Shown one piece after another: positions 28,722-36,827 of a stretch of 64,000 nucleotides of DNA (the stretch's first letter is position 1; every line of letters begins with the position of its first letter). Origin of the DNA: YA12-FULL-51-18 sp041665305 (GTDB taxonomy: Bacteria > Elusimicrobiota > Elusimicrobia > Elusimicrobiales > UBA9959); the NCBI GenBank assembly GCA_041665305.1, contig JBAYJD010000002.1, positions 38,140-102,139 of the forward strand, written 5' to 3'. Under the pieces are notes generated by a model. The model was not told the origin of the DNA. It did no database searches and saw nothing but the letters and a program-made list of their open reading frames with translations. The translations under genes were made by a program, and so were the position numbers.

Positions 28722-28756
28722 AAAAAGAAAAAACAACCCCGCCCTGAAGGGCGGGG
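28722..28756 (-). terminator. Intrinsic terminator downstream of the NarL-type regulator
   Basis: On the minus strand CCCCGCCC and GGGCGGGG pair around TTCA, followed by a T-rich tract TTGTTTTTTC. It lies 32 bp beyond the stop of the response regulator at 28788 and insulates the second pilin operon. Confidence 0.88.
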
Positions 28757-28787
28757 CAGTAAAAATTTTTGCGGCAAAAATTTTTAA
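28747..28787. repeat. 41-bp AT-rich dispersed repeat, copy 2
   Basis: It matches 23302-23342, including AAAAATTTTT, GCGGC and AAAAATTTTT. It touches the stop codon of the response regulator gene and supplies one arm of the GC-rich terminator stem. Confidence 0.75.
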
Positions 28788-29459
28788 TCACTGACCTTCG
28801 TGCGAGATAAGGCCCTTTTCCAGAGCCTTCACCACGGCTTCGGTCCTGTTGTTGACGGCGAGTTTCTGGAAAATGCTGTTGAGATGATTTTTAACGGTCT
28901 TTACGCTGCATTCGAGCGCGGTGGCGATCTCCTTGTTGGAGTTGCCTTTGCCCAGCAGGGACATGACCCTGATCTCGGTGGAGGTCAGGGAATCGGGAGC
29001 GTTCTCGTAGCCGGGCTGCCCCATCTGCCTTAAACCCTGGATCAGCTTGCCCATGATGGGCTGGGGGATCATAACGCCGTCGGTGGTAAAGGTCTTGAGG
29101 GCGTGCACGAGCTCGGAAGCGGGCAGCATTTTTGAAAGATAGCCGTTGGCCCCGGCCTGGATGGCGTCGGTCACATGCGCTTCGTCCTCGTAACTGGAGA
29201 GGATCAGGACATTAGTATTGGGGCATTCTTTTCTGATGATCCGGGTGGCTGAAACGCCGTCCATCTGGGGAAGCTTTATGTCCATAAGGATCACATCAGG
29301 CTTGAGTTTCCTGGCCATGGCGACGACTTCCGGGCCATTGGAGGCTTCGCCCACCACGACGATGCCTTTCTCATCTTCCAGCAGGTCCTTGATACCTTCC
29401 CTGAAAAGGGTCTGGTCGTCCGCGATCAAAACCGACACTGTTTTTTTGGGGGTGGCCAT
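28788..29459 (-). CDS. NarL/FixJ-family response regulator
   Basis: The 223-residue protein has an intact receiver domain: acidic pair D14-D15, phospho-acceptor D60 (ILMDIKLPQMDG), a Ser switch residue in LILSSY and the conserved Lys in YLSKML. A linker of about 30 residues leads to a LuxR-type helix-turn-helix near residues 155-215 (LTSTEIRVMSLLGKG, NKEIATALECSVKTVKNHL). It should bind DNA when phosphorylated. AAGGAG precedes the ATG, and a TTAACA/TATAAT promoter lies about 40 bp upstream, so it can be expressed alone. The partner kinase is probably one of the two encoded just upstream. Targets are not visible; the nearby pilin operon is a natural candidate. Confidence 0.93.
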   Translation of the reverse strand: MATPKKTVSVLIADDQTLFREGIKDLLEDEKGIVVVGEASNGPEVVAMARKLKPDVILMDIKLPQMDGVSATRIIRKECPNTNVLILSSYEDEAHVTDAIQAGANGYLSKMLPASELVHALKTFTTDGVMIPQPIMGKLIQGLRQMGQPGYENAPDSLTSTEIRVMSLLGKGNSNKEIATALECSVKTVKNHLNSIFQKLAVNNRTEAVVKALEKGLISHEGQ

Positions 29460-29496
29460 TCTAAGCTCCTTATTTTATATCTCCGCGCTATCTAAG

Positions 29497-29525
29497 ATTA
29501 TACCTGATTATACGACGCTTGTTAA
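29497..29525 (-). promoter_or_regulatory. Promoter of the NarL-type regulator
   Basis: TTAACA (29520-29525) and TATAAT (29497-29502) with a 17-bp spacer. A second TATAAT-like box lies inside the spacer at 29508-29513. Confidence 0.75.
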
Positions 29526-29531
29526 AATAAT

Positions 29532-30695
29532 TTACACCGGGCTTTCCGGTCCGGCCGAAGCGGCGCCGGGCGGCGGCTCCTTGGCGAACGGAATTGTGAA
29601 TTTAAAAGAGGAGCCCTTGCCCGCGCCTTCAGACTCCACCCAGATCCGGCCTTCGTGGTTGTGGATGATCTCCTTTGAGATCGAAAGGCCGAGGCCCAGC
29701 CGCCCGTGCGGAGATTTGCCGCCGGCCGGCTGATAGAAGCTTTGGAAAAGCTTGGTCAGTTCCGCCGGATCTATGCCTTCGCCGGTATCTTTTACGGATA
29801 CGCAGACCGAGTCTTCAAGGCGTTCCACAAAAACCATTATACTGCCGCCTCTCGAGGTGTGCCGGATCGCGTTCTCAAGCAGGTTCATCAGGACCTGGCT
29901 GATCCTGCGCTTATCCGCGCACACCATTTTAAGCCCTTCCTTATTGATCCTTGCGTCTATGGAAATATTCTTCTGCTGGGCCCTGGCCTTCGGCCCCACG
30001 ATGATCTCGTCCACCATTTTATCCATCTCAAAATAATTCTTTTCCATGCGCAGCTTGCCCTGCTCGATGGAAGCCCAGTCCACCAGGTCGCCTATAAGAC
30101 GGGAGATCTGGGAGATGCTGGTATTGATGAAGGTCATCTTCTTGCCCTGGTCGTCGTTGGGCGTGATGGTGGCGGCGAGCATCTCGAAACTGATCTGCAG
30201 GGTCATCAGGGCGTTAGAGAGATCGTGCGAGGCCATGGACATGAATTTGGATTTCATCCCGTTCAAACGGTCCAGTTCCTCGTTGTTATGCTTGAGCATG
30301 TCGATGAGGCGCTTGTTTTCCTGTTCCAGGAAAAGCTTCTCCTCGGCTTTCTTGATGGCGCGGCGCAGATAATTGAAATCCACCGGCTTTATCAGGAAAT
30401 CGTAAACCGACTCCTGGATGGCTTTGACCGCGGTGTCGAGCGAAGCGTGGGCGGTCATCATCAGGATCTGGCTGTCGGTATTGAGTTTGCGTATGTCCTT
30501 TATAACTTCGATGCCGGTCTTGTCGGTGAGGTTGAAGTCCATCAGGATGATATGGTAAAAATCGGAAACGACCCGTTTCATGGCTTCGGCGCCGGAACCG
30601 GCCTCGAATACCTTATAGCCTTCCATCTCCAGCAGGTCGCGCAGGGTTTCCCGCAGATGTGCGTCGTCGTCGACTATCAGGATCTTGCTTTCCAT
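29532..30695 (-). CDS. Receiver-first soluble histidine kinase
   Basis: The 387-residue protein starts with a receiver domain (residues 4-120; D9-D10-D11, phospho-acceptor D53, Lys in FLIKPVD). A coiled linker leads to a HisKA domain with MASHDLSNAL as H-box (His near 159) and a HATPase domain with N-box (LMNLLENAIRHT), G1 (DTGEGID) and G2 (RLGLGLS). It has no membrane segment or PAS domain, so it probably takes its signal as a phosphoryl group or partner binding through the receiver. It sits between a membrane kinase upstream and the NarL-type regulator downstream, which suggests a branched phosphorelay. The C-terminal tail is Pro/Ala-rich. Confidence 0.92.
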   Translation of the reverse strand: MESKILIVDDDAHLRETLRDLLEMEGYKVFEAGSGAEAMKRVVSDFYHIILMDFNLTDKTGIEVIKDIRKLNTDSQILMMTAHASLDTAVKAIQESVYDFLIKPVDFNYLRRAIKKAEEKLFLEQENKRLIDMLKHNNEELDRLNGMKSKFMSMASHDLSNALMTLQISFEMLAATITPNDDQGKKMTFINTSISQISRLIGDLVDWASIEQGKLRMEKNYFEMDKMVDEIIVGPKARAQQKNISIDARINKEGLKMVCADKRRISQVLMNLLENAIRHTSRGGSIMVFVERLEDSVCVSVKDTGEGIDPAELTKLFQSFYQPAGGKSPHGRLGLGLSISKEIIHNHEGRIWVESEGAGKGSSFKFTIPFAKEPPPGAASAGPESPV

Positions 30696-30797
30696 AGGGG
30701 CGGCTGCGGGTCGAAGGGTAATGAACGCCGGAACTTTTTAACTCCCTGGCTTCCGGCTTTACCGGACTCCCCGACTCCCGAATGCACCGTTACATTC

Positions 30798-32678
30798 TCA
30801 CTTATTTTGGTTATTGGACACAAGTGGGAGGAACAGCTTAAAGCAGGTGCCTTGGCCCACCACGCTGGAAACTTCGACGCGCCCCTTATGCCGGTCGGTT
30901 ATTTTTTTAACCACCGCAAGCCCCAGGCCGGTGCCCCGGGCTTTTGTCGTGAAGAAAGGCGCGAAGATCTTTTCCAGGGTCTCTTTCGGAATGCCGGGGC
31001 CGGCGTCCTCCACATCGATGCGGACCGCCTCGCCCGTCACCTCGGTGCGCACGGAGATCCTGCCCCGTTCGGGCATGACCTCGATGCCGTTCTTTATAAG
31101 GTTCCTGACGGCCTGCGTCATCTCGTCGGTATCGATGTTGACCGTGGGATTTTCCGGAGCCAATCTTTTTACCAGTTCGATATGCGGCGGGAACGGGAAG
31201 GACATAAGCAGGTCCTCCATGTACGCGTTCAGGTGCGTCAGCTTGGGATTAAGCTCGCGCGTGCGGGCGAAACCCAGGATCTCGTCGATAATGCCGTTGG
31301 CCTGGCGGATCTCAGATTCGATGATGGAGATGTGCTTGGCCACCTTCGGATCCAGGGGCGTGGCGGCGGCGTTCACTTTGGTCTTTATGAAATAGATGGA
31401 GTTGTTGATCACGGCCAGCGGATTCCTGATCTCGTGGCCTACGACGGAGGCCATCTGGCCTATGGCGGCGAGCCGCTCTTTTTTGATAAGTTCGTCCTGT
31501 GCGGACTTAAGCTCCCTGGTGCGCGCTTCGACGCGGTTCTCAAGGCTGCGGTTGAGCTTTTCCAGCTCTTCCTTGGCCGACATGATCTCAGCGGTCTTCA
31601 CCTTCAGGGATTCGCTCATCTGCATGAAGGTGTGGGCCAGTTCGCCTATTTCGTCGTTGGGCATGCTGAGGTCGGGCAGGTAATCGAAATCCCCCTCGCC
31701 CAGCTTGATGGCGGCTTCGCGCAGCGCCTGGATGGGCTGCGTTATGACCAGCGACACGGCGTAACCCAGGAAAAGGACGAACACGGTGACAAGAAGCATC
31801 ATGCGCCAGGTGCGCTGAAGCATCTCGTTCGAGGCCTGGTAAGCCACGGAGACCGAGCGCTGGATGTAAACCACCCACCCCAGGTCGGAAACCTCCGCGA
31901 AAGCGCCCAGAACCTTCTCCCCGGTATCCAGGATTATCTCCCCCCCTCCGGTCTTGGCGTCGTTCTGGAGAAGGATCTTAAGGATATCCTCCGGCAGTTT
32001 GGCGTCCGGTTTGTAGATCTCCTTAAGATTGGAGTGCGCTATCAGGAAACCGTTGGAATCTATCACCGCCGCCTGCGTATGGGTGGCCTCGGGGAAACCG
32101 GTCTTCAGGATGCTGGAAAGGCCGGTGAGGCTCATTTTGGCGATCAGCACCCCCATCCCCTGGTTCGTGGTGGAACTGACGATCTGCACGCCCATGGTTA
32201 TGGCCGGATAGGACCCCATGTACTTCTCAAGCCCGCCTACGAACTCGCCGGTCTTCATAACCTTGCCGAACAGGACATCGTTGGAAAAATCGCGCAATTT
32301 CGTATCGCGCACGAAACGGCCCACGCGCACGGTCTCGTGCCCGCCGGCGTTGATGACGGAAAGCTCAAGGAACGGGGCGTGCAGCTGCATGATATGGTTG
32401 ATCAGGGCCTGCTGCTTGCCCGCGTTCATGGAGGCGAAATCCTCCAGATGGGCCGCGTCGAAAAGGACATTGCGGAAGTTGGTGATGTAGCTGGAAACGG
32501 TGTCCGAGAAACCCACGGCCAGGGCCTCCTGGTCGCGGGAAATGGCCCTGTTAAGCGTCACCTGGCTCAGGGTCAGGAGGTAATACCCCACTATGCCGAG
32601 CGGCACGAGCGAAACGATAAGGAACACGAAAAGGAATTTGTAAAAAAGTCTTCCGCGTTTTTTGGGAGCTTCGGTCAT
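30798..32678 (-). CDS. Membrane sensor histidine kinase with periplasmic Cache-type domain and HAMP
   Basis: The 626-residue protein has TM1 near residues 10-32 (FLFVFLIVSLVPLGIVGYYLL), a large periplasmic region of about 250 residues resembling a double Cache sensor (GMGVLIAKMSLTGLSSIL, AAVIDSNGFLIAHSN), TM2 near 290-312, and a HAMP domain. A coiled coil leads to HisKA with the H-box GHEIRNPLAVI and a HATPase with N-box (NLIKNGIEV), G1 (DAGPGIP) and G2 (GTGLGLAV). All kinase motifs are intact. Cache domains usually bind small molecules outside the cell. It is followed 102 bp later by the receiver-first kinase, so it may feed that relay. A 228-bp GC-rich gap with no gene separates it from the thioredoxin-fold gene. 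Confidence 0.93.
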   Translation of the reverse strand: MTEAPKKRGRLFYKFLFVFLIVSLVPLGIVGYYLLTLSQVTLNRAISRDQEALAVGFSDTVSSYITNFRNVLFDAAHLEDFASMNAGKQQALINHIMQLHAPFLELSVINAGGHETVRVGRFVRDTKLRDFSNDVLFGKVMKTGEFVGGLEKYMGSYPAITMGVQIVSSTTNQGMGVLIAKMSLTGLSSILKTGFPEATHTQAAVIDSNGFLIAHSNLKEIYKPDAKLPEDILKILLQNDAKTGGGEIILDTGEKVLGAFAEVSDLGWVVYIQRSVSVAYQASNEMLQRTWRMMLLVTVFVLFLGYAVSLVITQPIQALREAAIKLGEGDFDYLPDLSMPNDEIGELAHTFMQMSESLKVKTAEIMSAKEELEKLNRSLENRVEARTRELKSAQDELIKKERLAAIGQMASVVGHEIRNPLAVINNSIYFIKTKVNAAATPLDPKVAKHISIIESEIRQANGIIDEILGFARTRELNPKLTHLNAYMEDLLMSFPFPPHIELVKRLAPENPTVNIDTDEMTQAVRNLIKNGIEVMPERGRISVRTEVTGEAVRIDVEDAGPGIPKETLEKIFAPFFTTKARGTGLGLAVVKKITDRHKGRVEVSSVVGQGTCFKLFLPLVSNNQNK

Positions 32679-32906
32679 AAGATCAGGCGACGATTAAAGA
32701 ATAAAGTGCGCGGCGCAAAGAGCGAACCCGGATAGAACGGGAGCCGCCCCCCCCCGCCCGCGGATATATTGTAACAGGCCGGTGTTGCTGAAATATTGCG
32801 GGCGGCTGCGCGGCCGCCCGGCGGGCACGACGACCGAGCCGTACCCTGTCTCACCGGCAGCCGCGCTGTTCGGCCTGTTACGCTTCGCTCTTTGCGTTTA
32901 CACCCG

Positions 32907-34439
32907 TTATTTCGCGCAGCCGGCGCCGGTCGAGCCCTGGGCTTTGACATTCTCAAAACCCGGGACCTTGGCCAGTTCGCCCATGCCCACCACGAACAGC
33001 CTGCCTTCCCACAGGAAGGAAGGAGAAGTGGTCATGCCGAGAGCGGCGGTGTATTTAAAATCTTCCGCCAGCAGGGCTTTCCCGTCCTCGAACCCGGCGG
33101 TCACCGCCTTGGGGTCCAACCCCGCCTTTTTAGCCGCCTCTTCCCATTGCGTGGAAGAAACATCCCTGTTCCTCTCAAGGAGGTAGGCGTTAAACTTGGC
33201 CGGGAACTTTTGGGCGATCACGAGCTGCCTGACATCCTCTTCCCACTCGGGCGTACCGTGCAGGCTTTTGAACGTGTATTGTCCGTCCGCGCCTTTCTCG
33301 GAGTCGCCTATATAATGGATCTGCACTTTCGTGCCCGCGGGCAGCAGCTTCTTATTGACCGCGTCCAGAAGGCCGTTCTCGGCCGTCACGCCGTAAGGGC
33401 ACTGGGACATGACGAACAGCTTCAGAACGCCAGGCTCCGGTTTGGCGGCGGCATACAGGCCTTTGCGCTGCTTGTCGAAGTAAACCAGATAGCCTTTGCG
33501 TTCCGTGAAGATGCCCGCCTTGATCTCGGCTTCCAGAACGGTCCGGACATCCTTATTATCCTCTATGACATAGGCCGGCAGAAAGTCGAGATCGGGGAAA
33601 TTTTTCAGGCGTTCCGGGGAATCATAATCCAGGACCGCCGGCTTTATGCCGGAAAAATATCTGCTGAACGCGTCCACCAGACCGTTGTTCTTCTCCACGC
33701 CGGAACTAAGCACGATCCAGAACTTGGGCGCCGGAACCTTGGCCGCCGCCGGAACCTCGGCCGTTTTTGGCAGGGCCACGCGCTTAGCCTGCGGCAGCAG
33801 CTCGTTGACGGCGGAAAAAAAGGCCAGCAATTTGGCGCCGCCGGCGTAAGGTTTACCGTTCAACAGGACCACGGTGCCGGTAACATCCGCCTTCTTTACG
33901 CGGTCATAAACCTTATTCATCAGTTCCCGGCCGTTCTTGGCCGTTCTGGTTTCGAATTCCTGCACCGGGATGCCGCTGAAAATAGCGGCGTCGCGCCAGC
34001 CGTCGGCCCAAGGGCTCAAGGACCTGGCGTTAAGATAACTCGACAGTTTGTCGCCGTAGAATTTGGACACCACGGCTATACGCATGGACTCGTCTATCTC
34101 GGCCTGGCCTCGTTTAGATTCCCATTCGCCCTTGTCGTTCTTGGAGAGCAGGGGGTACACCTGCAGCTCCACGGCGGAAGGCAGCCGCCGCCGCACGGCG
34201 TCGCCCAGGAAGAACCACTGCCAGCCCGCGCCGTCCATGCTTTCAAAAAAAACTTCCAGCTTCACCCGGCCCGTTTGTCCGTGTCCGGGCGTTATGGCGG
34301 CCGCGGCGGCGGGACCGGCTTTTCCGGCCTGCGCGCCGCCCTCGGCCTGGGCCGCGGACAGCCGGCCGAAGGAAGAAATACCAAGGACCAGAGCCAGCGT
34401 CCTTATGATAGTCGTTTTTGCGTTTTTCATATGCCTCAT
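32907..34439 (-). CDS. Exported protein with thioredoxin-fold (DsbA-like) domain
   Basis: ATG 34439 is chosen because GGAG lies 7 nt before it and it leaves the upstream response regulator free; the frame is open to 34538. The 510-residue product has a signal peptide (TTIIRTLALVLGISSFG ending SAAQA). Two related halves are visible. The first starts VKLEVFFESMDG and lacks cysteines. The second starts LKLFVMSQCPYGV and has a cis-Pro region (TTSPSFLWEGR) typical of DsbA-like folds. The active motif is CPYG, with one cysteine where oxidoreductases have CxxC, so it may be a non-redox or mixed-disulfide protein. One further Cys lies four residues from the end. It stands alone among two-component genes; its role is unknown. 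Confidence 0.78.
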   Translation of the reverse strand: MRHMKNAKTTIIRTLALVLGISSFGRLSAAQAEGGAQAGKAGPAAAAAITPGHGQTGRVKLEVFFESMDGAGWQWFFLGDAVRRRLPSAVELQVYPLLSKNDKGEWESKRGQAEIDESMRIAVVSKFYGDKLSSYLNARSLSPWADGWRDAAIFSGIPVQEFETRTAKNGRELMNKVYDRVKKADVTGTVVLLNGKPYAGGAKLLAFFSAVNELLPQAKRVALPKTAEVPAAAKVPAPKFWIVLSSGVEKNNGLVDAFSRYFSGIKPAVLDYDSPERLKNFPDLDFLPAYVIEDNKDVRTVLEAEIKAGIFTERKGYLVYFDKQRKGLYAAAKPEPGVLKLFVMSQCPYGVTAENGLLDAVNKKLLPAGTKVQIHYIGDSEKGADGQYTFKSLHGTPEWEEDVRQLVIAQKFPAKFNAYLLERNRDVSSTQWEEAAKKAGLDPKAVTAGFEDGKALLAEDFKYTAALGMTTSPSFLWEGRLFVVGMGELAKVPGFENVKAQGSTGAGCAK

Positions 34440-34495
34440 TATTGCTCTCCGGTTTTTAGATGCCGCTTGGGAACGCCTAACGCGCTGAAGGGGCG

Positions 34496-34873
34496 TTATT
34501 TGCCTTTCCTCTTTAAAAGCTGGCGAATGCGCAGGCACAGTTCCTGGATATCGAAAGGTTTGGTCAGATATTCATCCGCGCCGAGAGAAAAACCCTGCGT
34601 TTTTTCTTCTGCGGACAGGAAGCGGCCCGTCATCATGATAAGGATGAAGTCCTTGGAATGGCGTCTCAGCTCCTGACAGATCTGAAAACCGCTGGAATCC
34701 GGAAGCTGGATATCCATGATCACCACATCGGGACCGTGTTTCTTGGCCGCATCGATGCCGGCTTTGGCGTTGCCGGCTTCGAGGCAGACAAAGCCTTCGA
34801 GGTCAAGGACCTCGGCGAGGCTTTCCCTCAGGTGCGCGTCGTCGTCGATTACCAGGATCTTTTGTGCGGCCAT
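34496..34873 (-). CDS. Single-domain (CheY-like) response regulator
   Basis: The 125-residue protein is a receiver only: D10-D11-D12, phospho-acceptor D54 (VVIMDIQLPDSSG), Thr in IMMTGR and Lys in YLTKPFD. There is no output domain. Its N-terminus (KILVIDDDAHLRESL) closely resembles that of the receiver-first kinase at 30695 (KILIVDDDAHLRETL), suggesting a common origin. A strong GGAGG site lies 9 nt before the ATG. It could shuttle phosphate within the local relay or act by protein contact. Confidence 0.92.
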   Translation of the reverse strand: MAAQKILVIDDDAHLRESLAEVLDLEGFVCLEAGNAKAGIDAAKKHGPDVVIMDIQLPDSSGFQICQELRRHSKDFILIMMTGRFLSAEEKTQGFSLGADEYLTKPFDIQELCLRIRQLLKRKGK

Positions 34874-34976
34874 AATGTAAAACCTCCGTAATTCAGCAGG
34901 GTAAAGGGTCCGGGGTGAAGGGCCCGGGGAAGGAATTCCTTAACGACCTCCCCTTGAACCCCTCGCACCCGCGCCC

Positions 34977-35756
34977 TTATTTGGTCGTCGGTACCAGCTT
35001 ATAACCCACGCAGGGCACGGTGTGCACATATCTCGCCGCCTTGCCCATCTTGGACCTGAGGCGGCGCACATGGACGTCCACGGTGCGTGGCGACCCGAAA
35101 TAGTTGTAGCCCCAGACGCGCTCGATAAGGTACGGTCGTGAAAGCACGCGGTTGGGGGAACTCAGGAACACATAAAGCAGGTCGAATTCCTTGGCGGTGA
35201 CGGTGATCTCCCTGCCGCCTATCTTCACGGTGTAGCTGGACATGTTGATCTCGACCTCGTTAAGCTTGACGACCTCGTCCGGCTGGGTGCTGACCGTACG
35301 GCGGACCACGGCGCGGATCCGGGCCATGCTCTCGTGCAGGTCCTGGTTGTAGCTGAGGCATTCATCCGCGCCCAGCTGGAAAAAAGCCAGTTTATAGCTG
35401 ATCTTGGGCGTCTGATGGGCGTTGTGCCCTCCGCTCGCGCCGTGCCCGTGCGGGACCAGGCTTTCCAGCGTCAGCCCCGACGGCATATGGTCCAGATAGG
35501 TGTCCGGCGACTCAAGCATGGCGATCACCGGGATGTTCTTGTTCTTGGCTCGGAGGTTTTTAAGGAAAGAAAGCCCCTCCTCATCCGAAAGATTCTGCCC
35601 TATAATGACCAGATCGAAGGATTTTTCGGCCAGCATGCCCATGACTTCCCGGGACCTGTGGGCGGTCATGACCGAGTAGCCCTGCCGGTTAAGCATCTCG
35701 AGTATAAGCGAAGCCCGCGAAAAATCTTTAGCGGCGAAAATGATGTTGATTTTCAC
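34977..35756 (-). CDS. OmpR-family regulator with degenerate receiver
   Basis: GTG 35756 is the likely start (GGAGA seven nt upstream; 259 codons), although the frame is open to 35816. The C-terminal half is a typical OmpR/PhoB winged helix (TAKEFDLLYVFLSS, RPYLIERVWGY, RTVDVHVRRLRSKMG). The receiver is atypical: the acidic pair is AAKD, the phospho-acceptor is Gly53 (LVIIGQNLSDEEG), and the usual Lys is replaced by Tyr (CLSYNQD). About 30 extra residues, including GHGASGGHNAH, lie before the last receiver helix. It cannot be phosphorylated in the usual way, so its DNA binding is probably constitutive or controlled by a ligand or partner. The His-rich loop could bind metal, which is speculation. 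Confidence 0.9.
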   Translation of the reverse strand: MKINIIFAAKDFSRASLILEMLNRQGYSVMTAHRSREVMGMLAEKSFDLVIIGQNLSDEEGLSFLKNLRAKNKNIPVIAMLESPDTYLDHMPSGLTLESLVPHGHGASGGHNAHQTPKISYKLAFFQLGADECLSYNQDLHESMARIRAVVRRTVSTQPDEVVKLNEVEINMSSYTVKIGGREITVTAKEFDLLYVFLSSPNRVLSRPYLIERVWGYNYFGSPRTVDVHVRRLRSKMGKAARYVHTVPCVGYKLVPTTK

Positions 35757-35878
35757 ATTGTCTCCATGCGGCCGTTCAGCCGCGCCATCTGCCGTACGCG
35801 AAGAACACGCGTTCACGGACTAAAACCGCTCCCTGGAAACCCATGGCCGGCGGAGCGGTTCTTTGCCCCGGCAAAAAA

Positions 35879-36178
35879 CTACTCCTGTTCGTTTATCTCT
35901 TCGATCTCGAAGGTAACGCCTTTCATGCCGAGAACGCCGGTCAGGACATTATACAGGAAGGACACGAAAACCATAAGCGCGGAAACTATCACCACATATA
36001 AAAGCGCGAAAAGCCCGACAGAGAGCATCTTCTGCCCCATGTTCATCGGTTCTATCTGCGGGTTCGGAACGACCATAAAGGTGACGACGCCGCCCAGCAC
36101 GGCCAGGGCGAACACCACAATGGGCACCGATGAGGTTATCAGCGAAGCGATGCCTATGTTCCTGATTTCAAGTTTCAT
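35879..36178 (-). CDS. Small two-helix membrane protein (DUF3566-like)
   Basis: The 99-residue protein has two transmembrane helices, near residues 11-36 (ASLITSSVPIVVFALAVLGGVV) and 50-78 (VGLFALLYVVIVSALMVFVSFLY), and an acidic tail (EIEEINEQE). A perfect GGAGG site lies before ATG 36178. The layout resembles small DUF3566-type transmembrane proteins, but the resemblance is weak. It stands alone, with a hairpin repeat upstream and the OmpR-like gene 122 bp downstream. No function can be assigned. Confidence 0.75.
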   Translation of the reverse strand: MKLEIRNIGIASLITSSVPIVVFALAVLGGVVTFMVVPNPQIEPMNMGQKMLSVGLFALLYVVIVSALMVFVSFLYNVLTGVLGMKGVTFEIEEINEQE

Positions 36179-36429
36179 GCGAACCTCCGTAATAAAAACA
36201 TGGGACAGGCGCCCGCGGGAGAGCCTTGCCTTCTACCCGATATTTTAGCAATTATTTACGCGGAAAATTCAGTATAAAATGCCGCAAGCGGCATTTTATC
36301 GCACCCGTCACGGGGTTTTAGCCGTCCCCCGGCTTCCACAAGCGGAAGCCGAAGTCCGGAATGGTCCATCACGCGCAAGCACGGAGCCGCAAAGAGGAGG
36401 GAAAAAATCGACATCGATAGTCAGGATGG
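36179..36429. other. Intergenic stretch with hairpins, no gene
   Basis: With the adjacent dispersed element this forms a 649-bp gap. It contains the ATAAAATG hairpin at 36274, a second inverted repeat near 36328-36352 (GGCTTCC and GGAAGCC) and an AT-rich stretch at 36240-36270. The last could hold a weak promoter (TAAAAT) for the small membrane protein. Confidence 0.5.
36274..36299. repeat. ATAAAATG hairpin repeat, copy 2
   Basis: ATAAAATGCCGC and GCGGCATTTTAT form a 12-bp perfect stem with an AA loop. Compared with copy 1, T-A and C-G pairs change together, so the hairpin rather than the sequence is kept. Confidence 0.75.
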
Positions 36430-36827
36430 ACAGGATTCGAAAAACGGCATAGACGACAGCGTGCCCGGCGGACCCATGCCCCCGGCGCCCACGCACTCAC
36501 AGGCCTGCCGTTTCCTTAAAAAGCTGGCGCAGCATTAACATTGGTGTTTTTGTTATCAGGTTGCAGAAACCGGCGGGCGGGCTAATTGTGCTTTACCATA
36601 ATTACGGGCGGGGATATGTTAAATATTGAATAAGCGGCGGGCGAATAGATTGGAGCGGGATGCCGGGGGTGTGGGGCTGACGGGCCGTCGCGCAGGGTGA
36701 GGCTTGCGTAAGCGCCGAACCCGAGCGGGAGCGCGTCCACGGTGTGGACGATAGCGTGCCCGGCAGCTCCATGCCCCCGGCACGCCCGCGAACTTGCAGG
36801 CCTGCCGTTTCTTTAAAAGTCTTGGGA
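36430..36827 (-). repeat. About 400-bp dispersed two-core element, copy 2
   Basis: This is the inverse-oriented partner of 26066-26430. On the minus strand the first core is near 36813 (AAAGAAACGGCAGGCCTG) and the second near 36518 (AAGGAAACGGCAGGCCTG), about 295 bp apart. TAAAGCACAATTAGCCCGCC lies between them. Both cores here end in a GCGTG/CACGC hairpin followed by TATCGTC or TGTCGTC. It begins 15 bp beyond the stop of the HAMP-PAS sensor. No open frame or transposase is visible. Confidence 0.75.

Noticed and set aside
29706..32735. Plus-strand open frame of 1,009 codons opposite two histidine kinase genes
   Set aside because: It is an antisense shadow of high-GC coding DNA; the minus strand encodes intact kinase motifs over the same span, and the plus-strand translation has no domain or sensible composition.
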